Part shown: positions 53,870 through 62,434 of the stretch, one piece after another
Numbering within the stretch: position 1 is the first letter of the stretch
How the letters are laid out: each line of letters opens with the position of its first letter
Translations under genes and position numbers: made by a program
Notes under the pieces: generated by a model
Told to the model about the DNA's origin: nothing
What the model saw: only the letters and a program-made list of their open reading frames with translations
The model's database searches: none
Assembly: GCF_013456555.2 (NCBI RefSeq)
Contig: NZ_CP084883.1
Span: 372,001 to 436,000 of the forward strand
Source of the DNA: Natrinema zhouii
GTDB taxonomy: Archaea; Halobacteriota; Halobacteria; Halobacteriales; Natrialbaceae
Direction: 5' to 3'
DNA: 64,000 nt

Positions 53870-54994
53870 ATGGAGCTGACAAACGAGCAGCAGCTGATAC
53901 GGGAGACGGTCCGAGAATTCGTCGAGGAGGAAGTCGTCGATTCGGTCGACGAGTACGACGAGGAGCAGACGTTTCCGGAAGACGTCTGGGACGGGCTCGC
54001 AGCGCTCGATCTAACCGGGCTGACGGTCCCGGAAGAGTACGGCGGGTTCGACGCCGACGAAGTGACCTACAGCATCGTCAACGAGGAAGTAGCGCGCGGA
54101 CATCTGGCGGTCGCAACGGCGCTGTCGGTTCACTGTCTGGCGACGTCGTGTATCCGCCAGTTCGGCTCCGACGAACACAGAGAGCAGTGGCTGCCGGAGA
54201 TGGTCGATGGCCGGCCGGTCGGCGCGTTCGCGCTCTCGGAGCCGGACGCCGGGTCGAATCCGGCGGAGATGAGCACCGAGGCTCGTCTCGAGGACGGTGA
54301 GTACGTAATCAACGGGAAGAAACAGTGGATCACGAACGGAAAGCGAGCGGGCGTCGTCGTTCTGTTCGCGAAAACCGATCGCGACGACCCGGACAGCGCG
54401 ACGCAGTTCTTGGTTCCCAAAGACACGCCGGGACTGGAAGTCGGCAAGAAAGAGGACAAACTCGGACTGCGCGCGAGTGACACGACGACGCTGCTCTTCG
54501 ATGACGCGCGAATTCCCGCGGAGAACCGCCTGACCGAGGTTGGCGAAGGGTTGAAAGCCGCGTTCTCGATCCTAACCGGCGGTCGGATCGCAATCGCCAG
54601 CCAGGCTGTCGGAGTCGCTCAGGCAGCCCTCGACGCTGCCGTGAGTTACGCCAACGAACGCGAACAGTTCGGGGAGCCGATCATCAACCACCAGGCGATC
54701 GCACACAAGCTCGCGGACATGCAGACGGACGTCCAGGCCGCACGCCTGCTGACGCGCGACGCCGCCCGAAAGAACGACGACAGTCTCGACGCGCAAGCGG
54801 CGAGCATGGCGAAGTACTTCGCGAGCGAAACGGCCGTCGACGTCGCGAACGAAGCGGTCCAGGTTCACGGCGGCTACGGGTACACCAAGGACTTCGACGT
54901 CGAACGCTACTACCGAGACGCCAAGATCACCACGATCTACGAAGGCACCTCGGAAATACAGAAAGAGGTTATCTCACGGCACCTGACGGAGTGA
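53870..54994 (+). CDS. Acyl-CoA dehydrogenase
   Basis: The 374-residue FAD enzyme has the usual three parts: an N-terminal helical domain, a middle beta domain (FALSEPDAGSNPAEM, and KQWITNGKRAG) and a C-terminal helical domain. The segment VQVHGGYGYTKDFDVERYYRD and the catalytic glutamate in YEGTSEIQKEV near the end are diagnostic for short/branched-chain acyl-CoA dehydrogenases. It introduces the double bond in beta-oxidation and passes electrons to ETF. It ends two bases before the convergent 3-hydroxyacyl-CoA dehydrogenase stop. Confidence 0.92.
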   Translation: MELTNEQQLIRETVREFVEEEVVDSVDEYDEEQTFPEDVWDGLAALDLTGLTVPEEYGGFDADEVTYSIVNEEVARGHLAVATALSVHCLATSCIRQFGSDEHREQWLPEMVDGRPVGAFALSEPDAGSNPAEMSTEARLEDGEYVINGKKQWITNGKRAGVVVLFAKTDRDDPDSATQFLVPKDTPGLEVGKKEDKLGLRASDTTTLLFDDARIPAENRLTEVGEGLKAAFSILTGGRIAIASQAVGVAQAALDAAVSYANEREQFGEPIINHQAIAHKLADMQTDVQAARLLTRDAARKNDDSLDAQAASMAKYFASETAVDVANEAVQVHGGYGYTKDFDVERYYRDAKITTIYEGTSEIQKEVISRHLTE

Positions 54995-54995
54995 C

Positions 54996-55859
54996 TTACT
55001 CGTACTCGTAGAACCCGCTGCCCGTCTTCTTCCCGAGGTCACCAGCCTCGACCTTTCGCTTGAGGAGGTAGGCGGGTTTGTACCGATCGCCCAACTCCTC
55101 GTGGAGCGTTTCGGAGGCGTGCAGGCAGATGTCCAGCCCGATGTGGTCGGCCAGCGTCAGCGGCCCCATCGGGACGTTCGTCCCGAGTTCCATCCCCGTA
55201 TCGATGTCCTCCTTCGTGGCGACGTCTTCGTCGTAGGCCCGGATCCCCTCGTTGATCCAGGGCATCAGGATCCGATTCGTGACGAACCCCGGCTTGTCGT
55301 CGGATTCCCACGTTGTCTTCTCGAGGTCTTCGGCGAAGGCACGGGCCAGTTCGGTGACGTCATCGGCCGTCTTCTCGCCGACGACGATCTCGACGCCCTC
55401 CATGATCGGAACCGGGTTCATGAAATGCAACCCGACCACGCGCTCGGGGTGTTCGAGGTCGGCCGCGATCGAGGTGATCGAGATCGTACTCGTGTTCGTC
55501 GCCAGCAGGACGTCCTCGTCACAGACCCGCTCGAGGTCGGCGAAAATCTCCCGCTTGACGTCTAGCTCCTCGAGGGCCGCCTCGATGACGATATCACAGT
55601 CCGCGAGGTCCTCGAGGTCGGTCGTGCCGGTGATTCGGTCACGGGTGTCGTCGGCCTCATCCTCGGTCAAGTGGTCTCTAGAGACGAGCCGACCGAGACT
55701 GTCGTCGATCGTCTCGAAGCCGCTTTCGACGTACTCCGATTCGATGTCGCGCATCACGACATCGTAGTCCGCAGTTGCGGCGACCTGTGCGATGCCACTG
55801 CCCATCGTGCCCGCGCCGACGACGCCGACACGGTTGATCGTCTCTCCGTGCAAATCCAT
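54996..55859 (-). CDS. 3-hydroxyacyl-CoA dehydrogenase
   Basis: The protein of about 287 residues has an N-terminal NAD-binding fold (VGVVGAGTMGSGIAQ) and the segment GLHFMNPVPIMEGVEIV, which holds the catalytic histidine. A C-terminal helical domain ends in KKTGSGFYEYE. It oxidises 3-hydroxyacyl-CoA to 3-ketoacyl-CoA. The ATG at 55859 is preceded by an in-frame GTG at 55862; either is possible. The gene is divergent from the thiolase at 55991. Confidence 0.92.
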   Translation of the reverse strand: MDLHGETINRVGVVGAGTMGSGIAQVAATADYDVVMRDIESEYVESGFETIDDSLGRLVSRDHLTEDEADDTRDRITGTTDLEDLADCDIVIEAALEELDVKREIFADLERVCDEDVLLATNTSTISITSIAADLEHPERVVGLHFMNPVPIMEGVEIVVGEKTADDVTELARAFAEDLEKTTWESDDKPGFVTNRILMPWINEGIRAYDEDVATKEDIDTGMELGTNVPMGPLTLADHIGLDICLHASETLHEELGDRYKPAYLLKRKVEAGDLGKKTGSGFYEYE

Positions 55860-55990
55860 CACTCGTTGGTGGTCGGACGGTCGTAGTAAATGTCCCGACT
55901 CACGTCGGTGTCGGCGACGCCGGTCGCCTGTTGCTGGTCACCGTTCGACACAGCTATACCGGACGAGTCAGTACGGACGTGTGGTAGCTA

Positions 55991-57160
55991 ATGTCGCAGG
56001 TACACCTCGCAGGAACAGGCATGACTTCGTTTGGATCGCATCCCGGTCGGACGGGCAGGGACATGTTCGCGAGCGCCGGGCTCGAGGCCCTCGAAGACGC
56101 CGGCGTTCCGGCTGCGGACGTCGACGAACTCTTCTACGGCAACTTCGTCGGCACCCTCTCGGAACGACAGGGACACCAGGGCCCGCTCATGGCGGAGGCG
56201 CTCGGAACGACCGTTCCGTCACGACGGATCGAAAGCGCGTGTGCCTCGAGTGGGCTCGCGGTCCACGACGCCGTTCGTGCGATTGGGAGCGGCGACGCCG
56301 ACGTCGTCGTCGCCGGCGGAATGGAGCGGATGACGAACATGGGAACCGCCGGTGCCACCGATGGGCTGGCCAGGGCGGCTGACGACCTCTACGAGGTCCG
56401 GTCCGGCGTCACCTTCCCGGGTGCGTACGCGCTGATGGCGCGAGCGTACTTCGACGAGTACGGCGGCACTCACGAGGACCTCGCCCACATCGCGGTCAAA
56501 AATCACGACAACGCGCTCGTCAACGATCACGCTCACCTCCAACAGGAGATCACGGTCGCGGAGGCGCTCGAAGCGCCCGAGATCGCGGCTCCGTTCGGCC
56601 TGTACGATGCCTGTCCGATCAGCGACGGTGCAGCCGCACTCGTGTTGATGTCCCCGGCGTACGCTGCGGAGCACGACCTCGAGGCCGGCGTTGCGATCAC
56701 CGGTGCTGGACACGGCGGAGATACGATGGCGCTTCACGATCGGCCGACGCTCTCGCGGACACCCGCTACTCGGGAGGCCGCCGAGGCGGCTTACGACGAC
56801 GCCAGTATCGATCCGGACGACGTCGCCATCGCCGAAGTCCACGACTGCTTTACGATCGCGGAGGTCTTCGCCCTCGAGGCGCTCGGGATGTATAGGGGCG
56901 GCAAGGCGATCGGGGCGGCTCGCCGCGGCGAGACGCGCCGTGACGGGGAGTTGCCGGTCAATCTCTCCGGCGGACTGAAAGCGAAGGGCCATCCCGTTGG
57001 CGCGACCGGGGCCGCACAGGTGGCGGCCGTGGCCACGCTGCTCGACGGAAGCCATCCGCGCGCCGGGGCCGTCGCCGACGACGCGACGATCGGCGTCGCC
57101 CAGAACGCCGGCGGCACGGTCGCCAGTGCGACCGTTCACGTCCTGGAGGTGATGGAATAA
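55991..57160 (+). CDS. Thiolase family acyltransferase, archaeal SCP-x type without ketosynthase tail
   Basis: The 389-residue protein has the thiolase plan. The nucleophile cysteine is in RIESACASSGLAV (about residue 80), the histidine in EVHDCFTIAEV and a second cysteine region in a GHPVGATGAAQ segment (about 333). This archaeal subtype works in complex with a small DUF35 zinc protein, whose gene overlaps its stop by one base (57160). It cleaves 3-ketoacyl-CoA or condenses acetyl-CoA. It is the final step of the beta-oxidation set here. Confidence 0.9.
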   Translation: MSQVHLAGTGMTSFGSHPGRTGRDMFASAGLEALEDAGVPAADVDELFYGNFVGTLSERQGHQGPLMAEALGTTVPSRRIESACASSGLAVHDAVRAIGSGDADVVVAGGMERMTNMGTAGATDGLARAADDLYEVRSGVTFPGAYALMARAYFDEYGGTHEDLAHIAVKNHDNALVNDHAHLQQEITVAEALEAPEIAAPFGLYDACPISDGAAALVLMSPAYAAEHDLEAGVAITGAGHGGDTMALHDRPTLSRTPATREAAEAAYDDASIDPDDVAIAEVHDCFTIAEVFALEALGMYRGGKAIGAARRGETRRDGELPVNLSGGLKAKGHPVGATGAAQVAAVATLLDGSHPRAGAVADDATIGVAQNAGGTVASATVHVLEVME

Positions 57161-57546
57161 TGACTGCTGCCACCGACGGTGGGTACGACGAGTTCCTCGA
57201 CGCGCTCGCGGATGGAGACGGATACTTCTACGCCTGCTCGAACGGGCACGGCCTGCTTCCGCCGCGGCAGGCCTGTCCGCACTGCGGCGACCGTGAGTTA
57301 GCACGCCGGGAACTGCCACGGACGGGAACGATCGTTACCCACACGACGGTCTCCGTTCCGACGCCGCAGTTCGACGACGATGCACCCTACGTCACTGCTA
57401 TCGTCGAATTCGGACAGGTACGGCTCACGGGGATCGTCCGAAGGGTCGACCGTGACGACGTCGCGATCGAACAGCGCGTCACTGCGACTGTCGAACCGAG
57501 CGAGACGACGGGCGATCGGACGATCACGTTCCGTCCAGCGCAGTAA
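57160..57546 (+). CDS. DUF35 OB-fold/zinc-ribbon protein, thiolase partner
   Basis: The 128-residue protein has a zinc-ribbon part at about residues 22-50, YACSNGHGLLPP followed by ACPHCG. Here the first cysteine pair is replaced by a Cys-x3-His spacing (CSNGH), so zinc may be held by Cys, His, Cys and Cys. An OB-like beta domain follows. Such proteins form complexes with archaeal thiolases and guide acyl transfer. The ATG overlaps the last base of the thiolase stop, a tight coupling. The next gene, a thioesterase, follows after 10 bases. Confidence 0.82.
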   Translation: MTAATDGGYDEFLDALADGDGYFYACSNGHGLLPPRQACPHCGDRELARRELPRTGTIVTHTTVSVPTPQFDDDAPYVTAIVEFGQVRLTGIVRRVDRDDVAIEQRVTATVEPSETTGDRTITFRPAQ

Positions 57547-57556
57547 CACGAATCGA

Positions 57557-57979
57557 ATGGCCCACACTACCGACATCACCGTCGATTGGGGAGATACCGA
57601 CGCCGGCGGGCTCATCTACTACCCGCGATTCTTCCACTTCGTGGTCGTCGGGCTGAACGACTACTTCACTCCGGCCGTCGACGGCGGCCATCCGATGGAG
57701 GCCTACCGATCGGACGGGTATCTCCTCCCCGCAGTCGAGGCGTCGGCATCGTTTCACTCGCCGCTTCGAGCCGGCGACGACGCGACCATCGAGACGACCG
57801 TCGTCCGAATCGGCGACACCTCGCTTACGGTGGCGTTTTCGGTCACGCACCGGTCGAGTGGCGAAGCGGCCGCCGACGGCGAGGTGTCGTTCGTTTTCGT
57901 CGATTCCGATTTCGAGCCGGCGTCGTTGCCCGAGTCGTTCTACGACTGCGTCCGCAAACGCGGCGACGCGAACGAGTGA
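57557..57979 (+). CDS. Hotdog-fold acyl-CoA thioesterase (4-hydroxybenzoyl-CoA type)
   Basis: The 140-residue protein starts MAHTTDITVDWGDTDAGGLIYYPRF, the N-terminal hotdog signature in which the Asp in GDTD is catalytic. The later strands (ASASFHSPLRAGDDATI) complete the fold. It hydrolyses acyl-CoA esters, or may free CoA in the pathway. It is the third gene of the thiolase unit, starting 10 bases after the DUF35 gene. An upstream in-frame start at 57380 would overlap the previous gene and is rejected. Confidence 0.87.
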   Translation: MAHTTDITVDWGDTDAGGLIYYPRFFHFVVVGLNDYFTPAVDGGHPMEAYRSDGYLLPAVEASASFHSPLRAGDDATIETTVVRIGDTSLTVAFSVTHRSSGEAAADGEVSFVFVDSDFEPASLPESFYDCVRKRGDANE

Positions 57980-58082
57980 GAGCTGGCCTCGAAAAGTGAC
58001 GAAACACTAGCTATCCACGGAACGGGCGTCAAATACTGCGACAGAGAATAGTGACTCACTCGAGTGAGTCCTCGCGATCCGA

Positions 58083-59720
58083 CTACAGGTCGTGTTTTGC
58101 CTGTTCTTTCTCCCGGAGTTCGACGCGGCGGATCTTCCCGCTCGAGGTTTTCGGGAGTTCGTCCGTGAACTCGATCCGACGGGGATACTTGTAGGGAGCC
58201 GTTTCTTCTTTCATGAACGCCTGGATCTCGTCTTTCAGTTCGTCGCTGCTCTCGTAGTCCTCGGCGAGGATCACGTAGGCCTTGACGACGTTGCCGCGTT
58301 CTTCGTGTGGGCTGTCGACCACGGCGGCTTCGGCGACGGCATCGTGGCTAACGAGCGCGTCCTCGACCTCGAACGGACCGATCCGGTAGCCAGAGGAGAT
58401 GATGATATCGTCGGCCCGTCCCTCGAAGAAGAAGTAGCCGTCCTCGTCCCGGGAGGCGAGGTCACCGGTCCGGTAGTACTCGCCCGAGAGCTTCTGCTCG
58501 TCGAGTTCCGGCTTCTCGTAGTAGCCGTCGAAGATCGCCGGCGAGTCGACCGGAACGGCGATCTCACCGATCTCGCCGATTTCGACCTCTTCCTCGTCGT
58601 CGACGTCGATGATCGTCGCGCCGACGCCGGGGGTTGGCTTGCCCATACTTCCGGACTTGATCTCGATACCAGGGTAGTTCGTCACGAGCGCGACGGTTTC
58701 GGTCTGGCCGTAGCCGTCGCGCGGAGTGACGCCCCACGCGTCCCGGATACGTTCGATCGGCTCGCGGTTGAGCGGTTCACCCGCCGAGAGCGTGTCGGTT
58801 AGCTGGACGTCGTACGCCTCGAGGTCGGCGTTCGCGAACATCCGGTACTGGGTCGGGACGGAACAAAGCTTGGTAATGCCCTCTTCCTCGAGGATTTCGA
58901 GGAACGTTTCGGGCTCGAACTCTCCGTCGTAGATGAGCTGGGTCGCACCGGTCGTCAGACCCACACCGACCGGGCTCCAGAACCACTTCGCCCAGCCGGT
59001 CCCGGTCGTCGCCCACAGCAGTTCGTCCTCGAGGTCGGTCTCCTCGTCGATACCCCACCAGTACGGCGCGTTGATGCGATTGAAGCAGTACTGCCAGCGG
59101 TGTTTGTGCAAGACCGGCTTCGGTTGCCCGGTCGTCCCGCTGGTATAGTTGATCGTCATCGGATCGTCAGCCGTCAGCTCCGGGCCGTCGTAGTCGGTCG
59201 ATTCGTCAGCCATAACGTCCGTGGCTGTCATCCAGTTCTCGCCGTGTAGATCCGCCTCGGTACCATCGAGAACGATTACGCGCTCGAGGGGCGTCTCGTC
59301 GAGGACCGGCTCGACCATGTCTGTCAGTGACTCGTGGACGACGATGCTCGTTGCGTTGCAGTCGTTTGCCCGGAATTCGATATCTTTCGAGCGAAGCATC
59401 GACGAGCAGGGGACTAACAGCGAACCGGTCGCCAGCGCACCGAGCTGAACGGCAAAGGCGTCGGGATGGCGAGGAAAGAGGTGCATGATTCGGTCGCCTT
59501 TGCCGACGCCGCTCGCCTCGAGCCCGTTCGCGAACCGATTCGTGTCGTCCTGGATGTCAGCGTACGTCCGTTCCTCGCGATCGGCGTCGTCGCTCAGAAA
59601 CCGAACGGCGACTCGATCACCGAAGTCCTCGGCGTGGTTGGCGACGACCGACGTGATCGTGTACGAATCCGGGATGGCCCACTCGAAGCTCTCCACTTCT
59701 GCATCATAGTTTATACCCAT
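58083..59720 (-). CDS. AMP-forming acyl-CoA synthetase
   Basis: The 545-residue protein has the ATP/AMP-binding core. YTSGTTGQPKPVLH (about 192-205) is the P-loop-like motif. A DGYGQTE segment (about 333) and YRTGDLASRDEDGYFFFEGR follow. The C-terminal lysine region reads PKTSSGKIRR. It activates a carboxylic acid to its CoA ester, probably short or medium chain, feeding the nearby beta-oxidation genes. It is convergent with the thioesterase gene, 103 bases away. The chain length cannot be read from sequence. Confidence 0.9.
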   Translation of the reverse strand: MGINYDAEVESFEWAIPDSYTITSVVANHAEDFGDRVAVRFLSDDADREERTYADIQDDTNRFANGLEASGVGKGDRIMHLFPRHPDAFAVQLGALATGSLLVPCSSMLRSKDIEFRANDCNATSIVVHESLTDMVEPVLDETPLERVIVLDGTEADLHGENWMTATDVMADESTDYDGPELTADDPMTINYTSGTTGQPKPVLHKHRWQYCFNRINAPYWWGIDEETDLEDELLWATTGTGWAKWFWSPVGVGLTTGATQLIYDGEFEPETFLEILEEEGITKLCSVPTQYRMFANADLEAYDVQLTDTLSAGEPLNREPIERIRDAWGVTPRDGYGQTETVALVTNYPGIEIKSGSMGKPTPGVGATIIDVDDEEEVEIGEIGEIAVPVDSPAIFDGYYEKPELDEQKLSGEYYRTGDLASRDEDGYFFFEGRADDIIISSGYRIGPFEVEDALVSHDAVAEAAVVDSPHEERGNVVKAYVILAEDYESSDELKDEIQAFMKEETAPYKYPRRIEFTDELPKTSSGKIRRVELREKEQAKHDL

Positions 59721-60062
59721 ACTCCGCTAATCATAGCTCGCCGGCTTGAATCTTTTGTTATTCGTGTCATTACATATCATGGGACATGGAACTGTCCCTG
59801 GAACTATCCCGTGCTGAGAGCGTCCCCCAGACCGACAGTCGGACTGAGGCGAAATGCGACGATGTTCCCCGGCCGTCCTTAGCAGGCCGTCTGGGACAGG
59901 CAATCGCTCACGGGCATCTCTGAAGACGCATCGTCAGGTCCAGCAGCGATCCGGTGGACCTGGTTGTGACCGGCCACAGCGAAGTCCGGTGGACCCGGTT
60001 GTGACCGGCCAGATACTGGACTAGGGCAAGACTTTAGAATAGTTGTCTGTATACAGTAGACA
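59721..60062. promoter_or_regulatory. Divergent control region upstream of the mutase and the acyl-CoA synthetase
   Basis: This 342-base spacer separates the acyl-CoA synthetase (minus) from the mutase (plus) and must hold both promoters. It carries the direct repeats listed at 59951-60011 and a TATA-like TTTAGAAT at 60033-60040, 23-30 bases before the mutase ATG. No coding sequence is seen. Confidence 0.5.
59951..60011 (+). repeat. Two 26-base direct repeats upstream of the mutase gene
   Basis: The copies at 59951-59976 and 59986-60011 differ at one base and are 35 bases apart from start to start. Each is flanked by CCGGT and ACCGG, so each is a possible small palindrome. They end about 50 bases before the mutase start. 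They could be operators or the mark of a small duplication. Confidence 0.75.
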
Positions 60063-61760
60063 ATGTTCGACGAGCAAGAACTGGCGGATATTTCCCAGCA
60101 ACGGGAGTCGTGGGAGGAAGACACGCTCGAGCCGTTTCTGGAGCGTGGCGAGCGGAAAGAGCGGTTCGCGACGGTTTCGAACCACGAAGTCGATCGTCTC
60201 TACACGGCGAACGACATCGCCGACCTCGATTTTGACGAGGACCTCGGCTTCCCCGGCGAGCCGCCGTACACTCGGGGGCCGTATCCGACGATGTATCGCG
60301 GACGCACGTGGACGATGCGACAGTTCGCGGGTTTCGGGACCGCCGAGGAGACCAACGAGCGGTTTCACTACCTCATCGACGAAGGGCAAACGGGGCTCTC
60401 GACTGCCTTCGACATGCCGTCGCTCATGGGTCTCGACTCGGACCATCCGATGAGCGAGGGCGAGGTCGGCAAGGAAGGCGTCGCCGTCGATACCCTTCGT
60501 GACATGGAAATCCTCTTCGACGAGATTGACATTAGCGACGTGTCGACCTCGTTCACGATCAACCCTTCGGCGGCTGTCATCTATGCGATGTATATTGCAC
60601 TGGCCGACCAGCAGGGTATCCCCCGTGACGAAGTCAAGGGGACCCTTCAGAACGACATGCTCAAGGAGTTCATTGCCCAAAAGGAGTGGGTGATCCCCCC
60701 CGATCCCTCCCTCAAAATCGTCACGGACACGATCGAGTTCGCCGTCGACGAGACGCCGAACTTTCACCCGGTTTCCATCTCCGGCTATCACATCCGCGAA
60801 GCCGGATCGACCGCCGCTCAGGAGGCCGCGTTCACGCTCGCAGACGGGTTCGCATACGTGGAGGACTGCCTCGAGCGTGGACTCGAGGTCGACGAGTTCG
60901 CGCCGCTACTCTCGTTTTTCTTCAACTCCCACAATTCTATCTTCGAAGAAATCGCAAAATTCCGGGCCTCACGTCGCATCTATGCCCGCATGATGGACGA
61001 ACGGTACGACGCAGAACGACCCGAATCGAAGCGGCTGAAATTCCACACACAGACGGCAGGCCAGTCGCTGACTGCCCAGCAGCCCCTGAACAATATCGTC
61101 CGCGTTACCATTCAGGCGCTGGCCGGCGTCCTCGGCGGGACCCAGTCACTGCACACCAACAGCTTCGATGAGGCCCTGGCGCTTCCAAGCGAGAAGGCGG
61201 TCCGCGTCGCCCTGCGCACGCAGCAGATCATCGCCGACGAATCCGGTGCAGCCGACATCGTCGATCCGATGGGTGGCAGTTTCGCGATCGAGAAACTCAC
61301 GAACGAGATGGAAGCCGAAATCCTGTCGTACATTGAGGAGATCGAGGAGATCGGTAACGGCTCGATCCGTGACGGAGTCCTCGACGGCATCGACCAGGGG
61401 TACTTCCAGCGCGAGATCGGTGAGGCGAGCTACGAGTACCAACAGCGCGTCGAACACGGTGAGGAGGTCGTCGTCGGCGTCAACAAGTTCACCATCGAGG
61501 AGGATACCTCGCCGGACACCCTCCAGATCGACGAGACGACCCGTGAGCGTCAACTCGCCCGACTCGAGCGTGTCAAAGACGAACGCAACGACGAGGAAGT
61601 CGACGCGACACTGTCTGCGCTGTCGGACGCCATCGAGAACGAGGAAAACGTCATGCCGTACATCGTCGACGCCGTGAAAGCGTACGTCTCGATGGGCGAA
61701 ATCATGCAGGTCTTCGAGGACCACCACGGCGCGTATCAGGAGGAACTCTCACCCGTCTGA
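60063..61760 (+). CDS. mcmA1: Methylmalonyl-CoA mutase, catalytic (large) subunit without B12 domain
   Basis: The 565-residue protein is the TIM-barrel half of methylmalonyl-CoA mutase. The substrate-pocket motif GYHIREAGSTAAQE, RGPYPTMYRGRTWTMRQFAGF near the start and TQSLHTNSFDEALALPSEKA are typical. It lacks the C-terminal B12-binding domain, which in haloarchaea is a separate small subunit. It converts methylmalonyl-CoA to succinyl-CoA and would close the route from propionyl-CoA of the acyl-CoA genes nearby. In most haloarchaea the small subunit and MeaB follow; here both are decayed remnants (62042, 62261). An intact small subunit must come from elsewhere, or the enzyme is inactive. Confidence 0.9.
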   Translation: MFDEQELADISQQRESWEEDTLEPFLERGERKERFATVSNHEVDRLYTANDIADLDFDEDLGFPGEPPYTRGPYPTMYRGRTWTMRQFAGFGTAEETNERFHYLIDEGQTGLSTAFDMPSLMGLDSDHPMSEGEVGKEGVAVDTLRDMEILFDEIDISDVSTSFTINPSAAVIYAMYIALADQQGIPRDEVKGTLQNDMLKEFIAQKEWVIPPDPSLKIVTDTIEFAVDETPNFHPVSISGYHIREAGSTAAQEAAFTLADGFAYVEDCLERGLEVDEFAPLLSFFFNSHNSIFEEIAKFRASRRIYARMMDERYDAERPESKRLKFHTQTAGQSLTAQQPLNNIVRVTIQALAGVLGGTQSLHTNSFDEALALPSEKAVRVALRTQQIIADESGAADIVDPMGGSFAIEKLTNEMEAEILSYIEEIEEIGNGSIRDGVLDGIDQGYFQREIGEASYEYQQRVEHGEEVVVGVNKFTIEEDTSPDTLQIDETTRERQLARLERVKDERNDEEVDATLSALSDAIENEENVMPYIVDAVKAYVSMGEIMQVFEDHHGAYQEELSPV

Positions 61761-61774
61761 GTGAGGCAACGACG

Positions 61775-61918
61775 CTAATTCGTCGATCCCTTCCGTGTAC
61801 GCTCCCGTTCGAGACGGGACACTTCTGATAGGAGCCTCCACCGATCGGTAATCGCTGACTCCTGTGCTACGTTTTGAATCGCATCGATATTGTCGACGGC
61901 CGCTTCGCGGACTGTCAT
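61775..61918 (-). pseudogene. Short frame resembling the N-terminus of a GNAT acetyltransferase
   Basis: A 47-codon frame reads MTVREAAVDNIDAIQNVAQES. This is like the first strand and helix of haloarchaeal GNAT acetyltransferases (TVREA...DIDAI...VA). The rest does not match and ends early. It sits between the mutase gene and the remnant of its small subunit, on the opposite strand. It is likely a truncated gene captured here. Confidence 0.4.
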
Positions 61919-61921
61919 GTA

Positions 61922-62026
61922 CTACCACTGAGAGTAGCGGAAGTAACCATCTTCACCAGCTCTGAAGCCGGTACCGTCGAGACGATACAACTCCTCTTTC
62001 ACTTTCGAAAATCTACTGCGTTTCAT
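61922..62026 (-). CDS. 34-codon open frame of unknown origin
   Basis: The frame starts at 62026 with MKRSRFSKVKEELYRLDG and ends three bases before the GNAT-like frame. It is basic, unlike the acidic proteins around it. It could be the tail of a truncated foreign gene. No function is assigned. Confidence 0.2.
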   Translation of the reverse strand: MKRSRFSKVKEELYRLDGTGFRAGEDGYFRYSQW

Positions 62027-62041
62027 CCGGCATTCCGATAG

Positions 62042-62263
62042 CTTGATATTCTCTCGGGCGCTCACGACACGCTCGTTCCAAAGATCATGGACGGCCTCGA
62101 GGAGTACGGGGCACTGGAGGACACGCTCGTTCTCGTCGGCGGCGTGATCCCCGAAGAGGATCGCGCCGAACTCGAGGCAGCGGGCATTTCGGCAATCTTC
62201 GGCCCTGGGACATCGGTCGACGAAACGATCGAGTTCGTTCGCGAGAACACAGCCGAGCGATGA
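62042..62263 (+). pseudogene. mcmA2: C-terminal remnant of methylmalonyl-CoA mutase small (B12-binding) subunit
   Basis: The bases encode LDILSGAHDTLVPKIMDG, then VLVGGVIPEEDRAELEAAG, then ISAIFGPGTSVDETIEFVRE, and end in a stop at 62261-62263. This is the second half of the cobalamin-binding domain (LSGAH...TLVPK, GGVIPE, FGPGT). The first half, including the B12-ligand histidine motif DxHxxG, is missing; a stop precedes 62042. About 73 of roughly 140 residues remain, so it cannot work. It lies where the intact small-subunit gene should be. Confidence 0.82.
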
Positions 62264-62400
62264 GTACCGACGAGGCTCTGCTCACAGGCGAACATCGCGC
62301 CGGCTCGAGTCGTTTCGACTAGCAAGAACCGCTCGCTGGGCTACCGGGGAGTTCATCTTAGAGCTATTTCCCCACACGGGCGGAGCCGCCGCAGGGCGAT
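62261..62400 (+). pseudogene. meaB: N-terminal remnant of meaB/argK-type GTPase chaperone
   Basis: Starting at 62261, overlapping the stop of the small-subunit remnant, the bases read MSTDEALLTGEHRA. Later frames give fragments resembling KNRSPGYRE and ELFPHTGG of haloarchaeal MeaB, which normally follows the small-subunit gene. At least two frameshifts are needed and nothing matches after about 62390. The Walker motif is absent. It is a decayed start of the mutase chaperone gene. Confidence 0.6.
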
Positions 62401-62434
62401 ACTAATAATATTACTGTCACGATCACCGGAAACT

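Noticed and set aside
57380..57556. N-terminal extension of the thioesterase from 57380
   Set aside because: It would overlap the DUF35 gene for its whole length, is rich in Arg and Ser, and precedes a perfect family start at 57557.
59951..60011. CRISPR-like repeats before the mutase
   Set aside because: Only two copies, a 9-base spacer, no cas genes and no further units. It is better explained as a promoter element or duplication.
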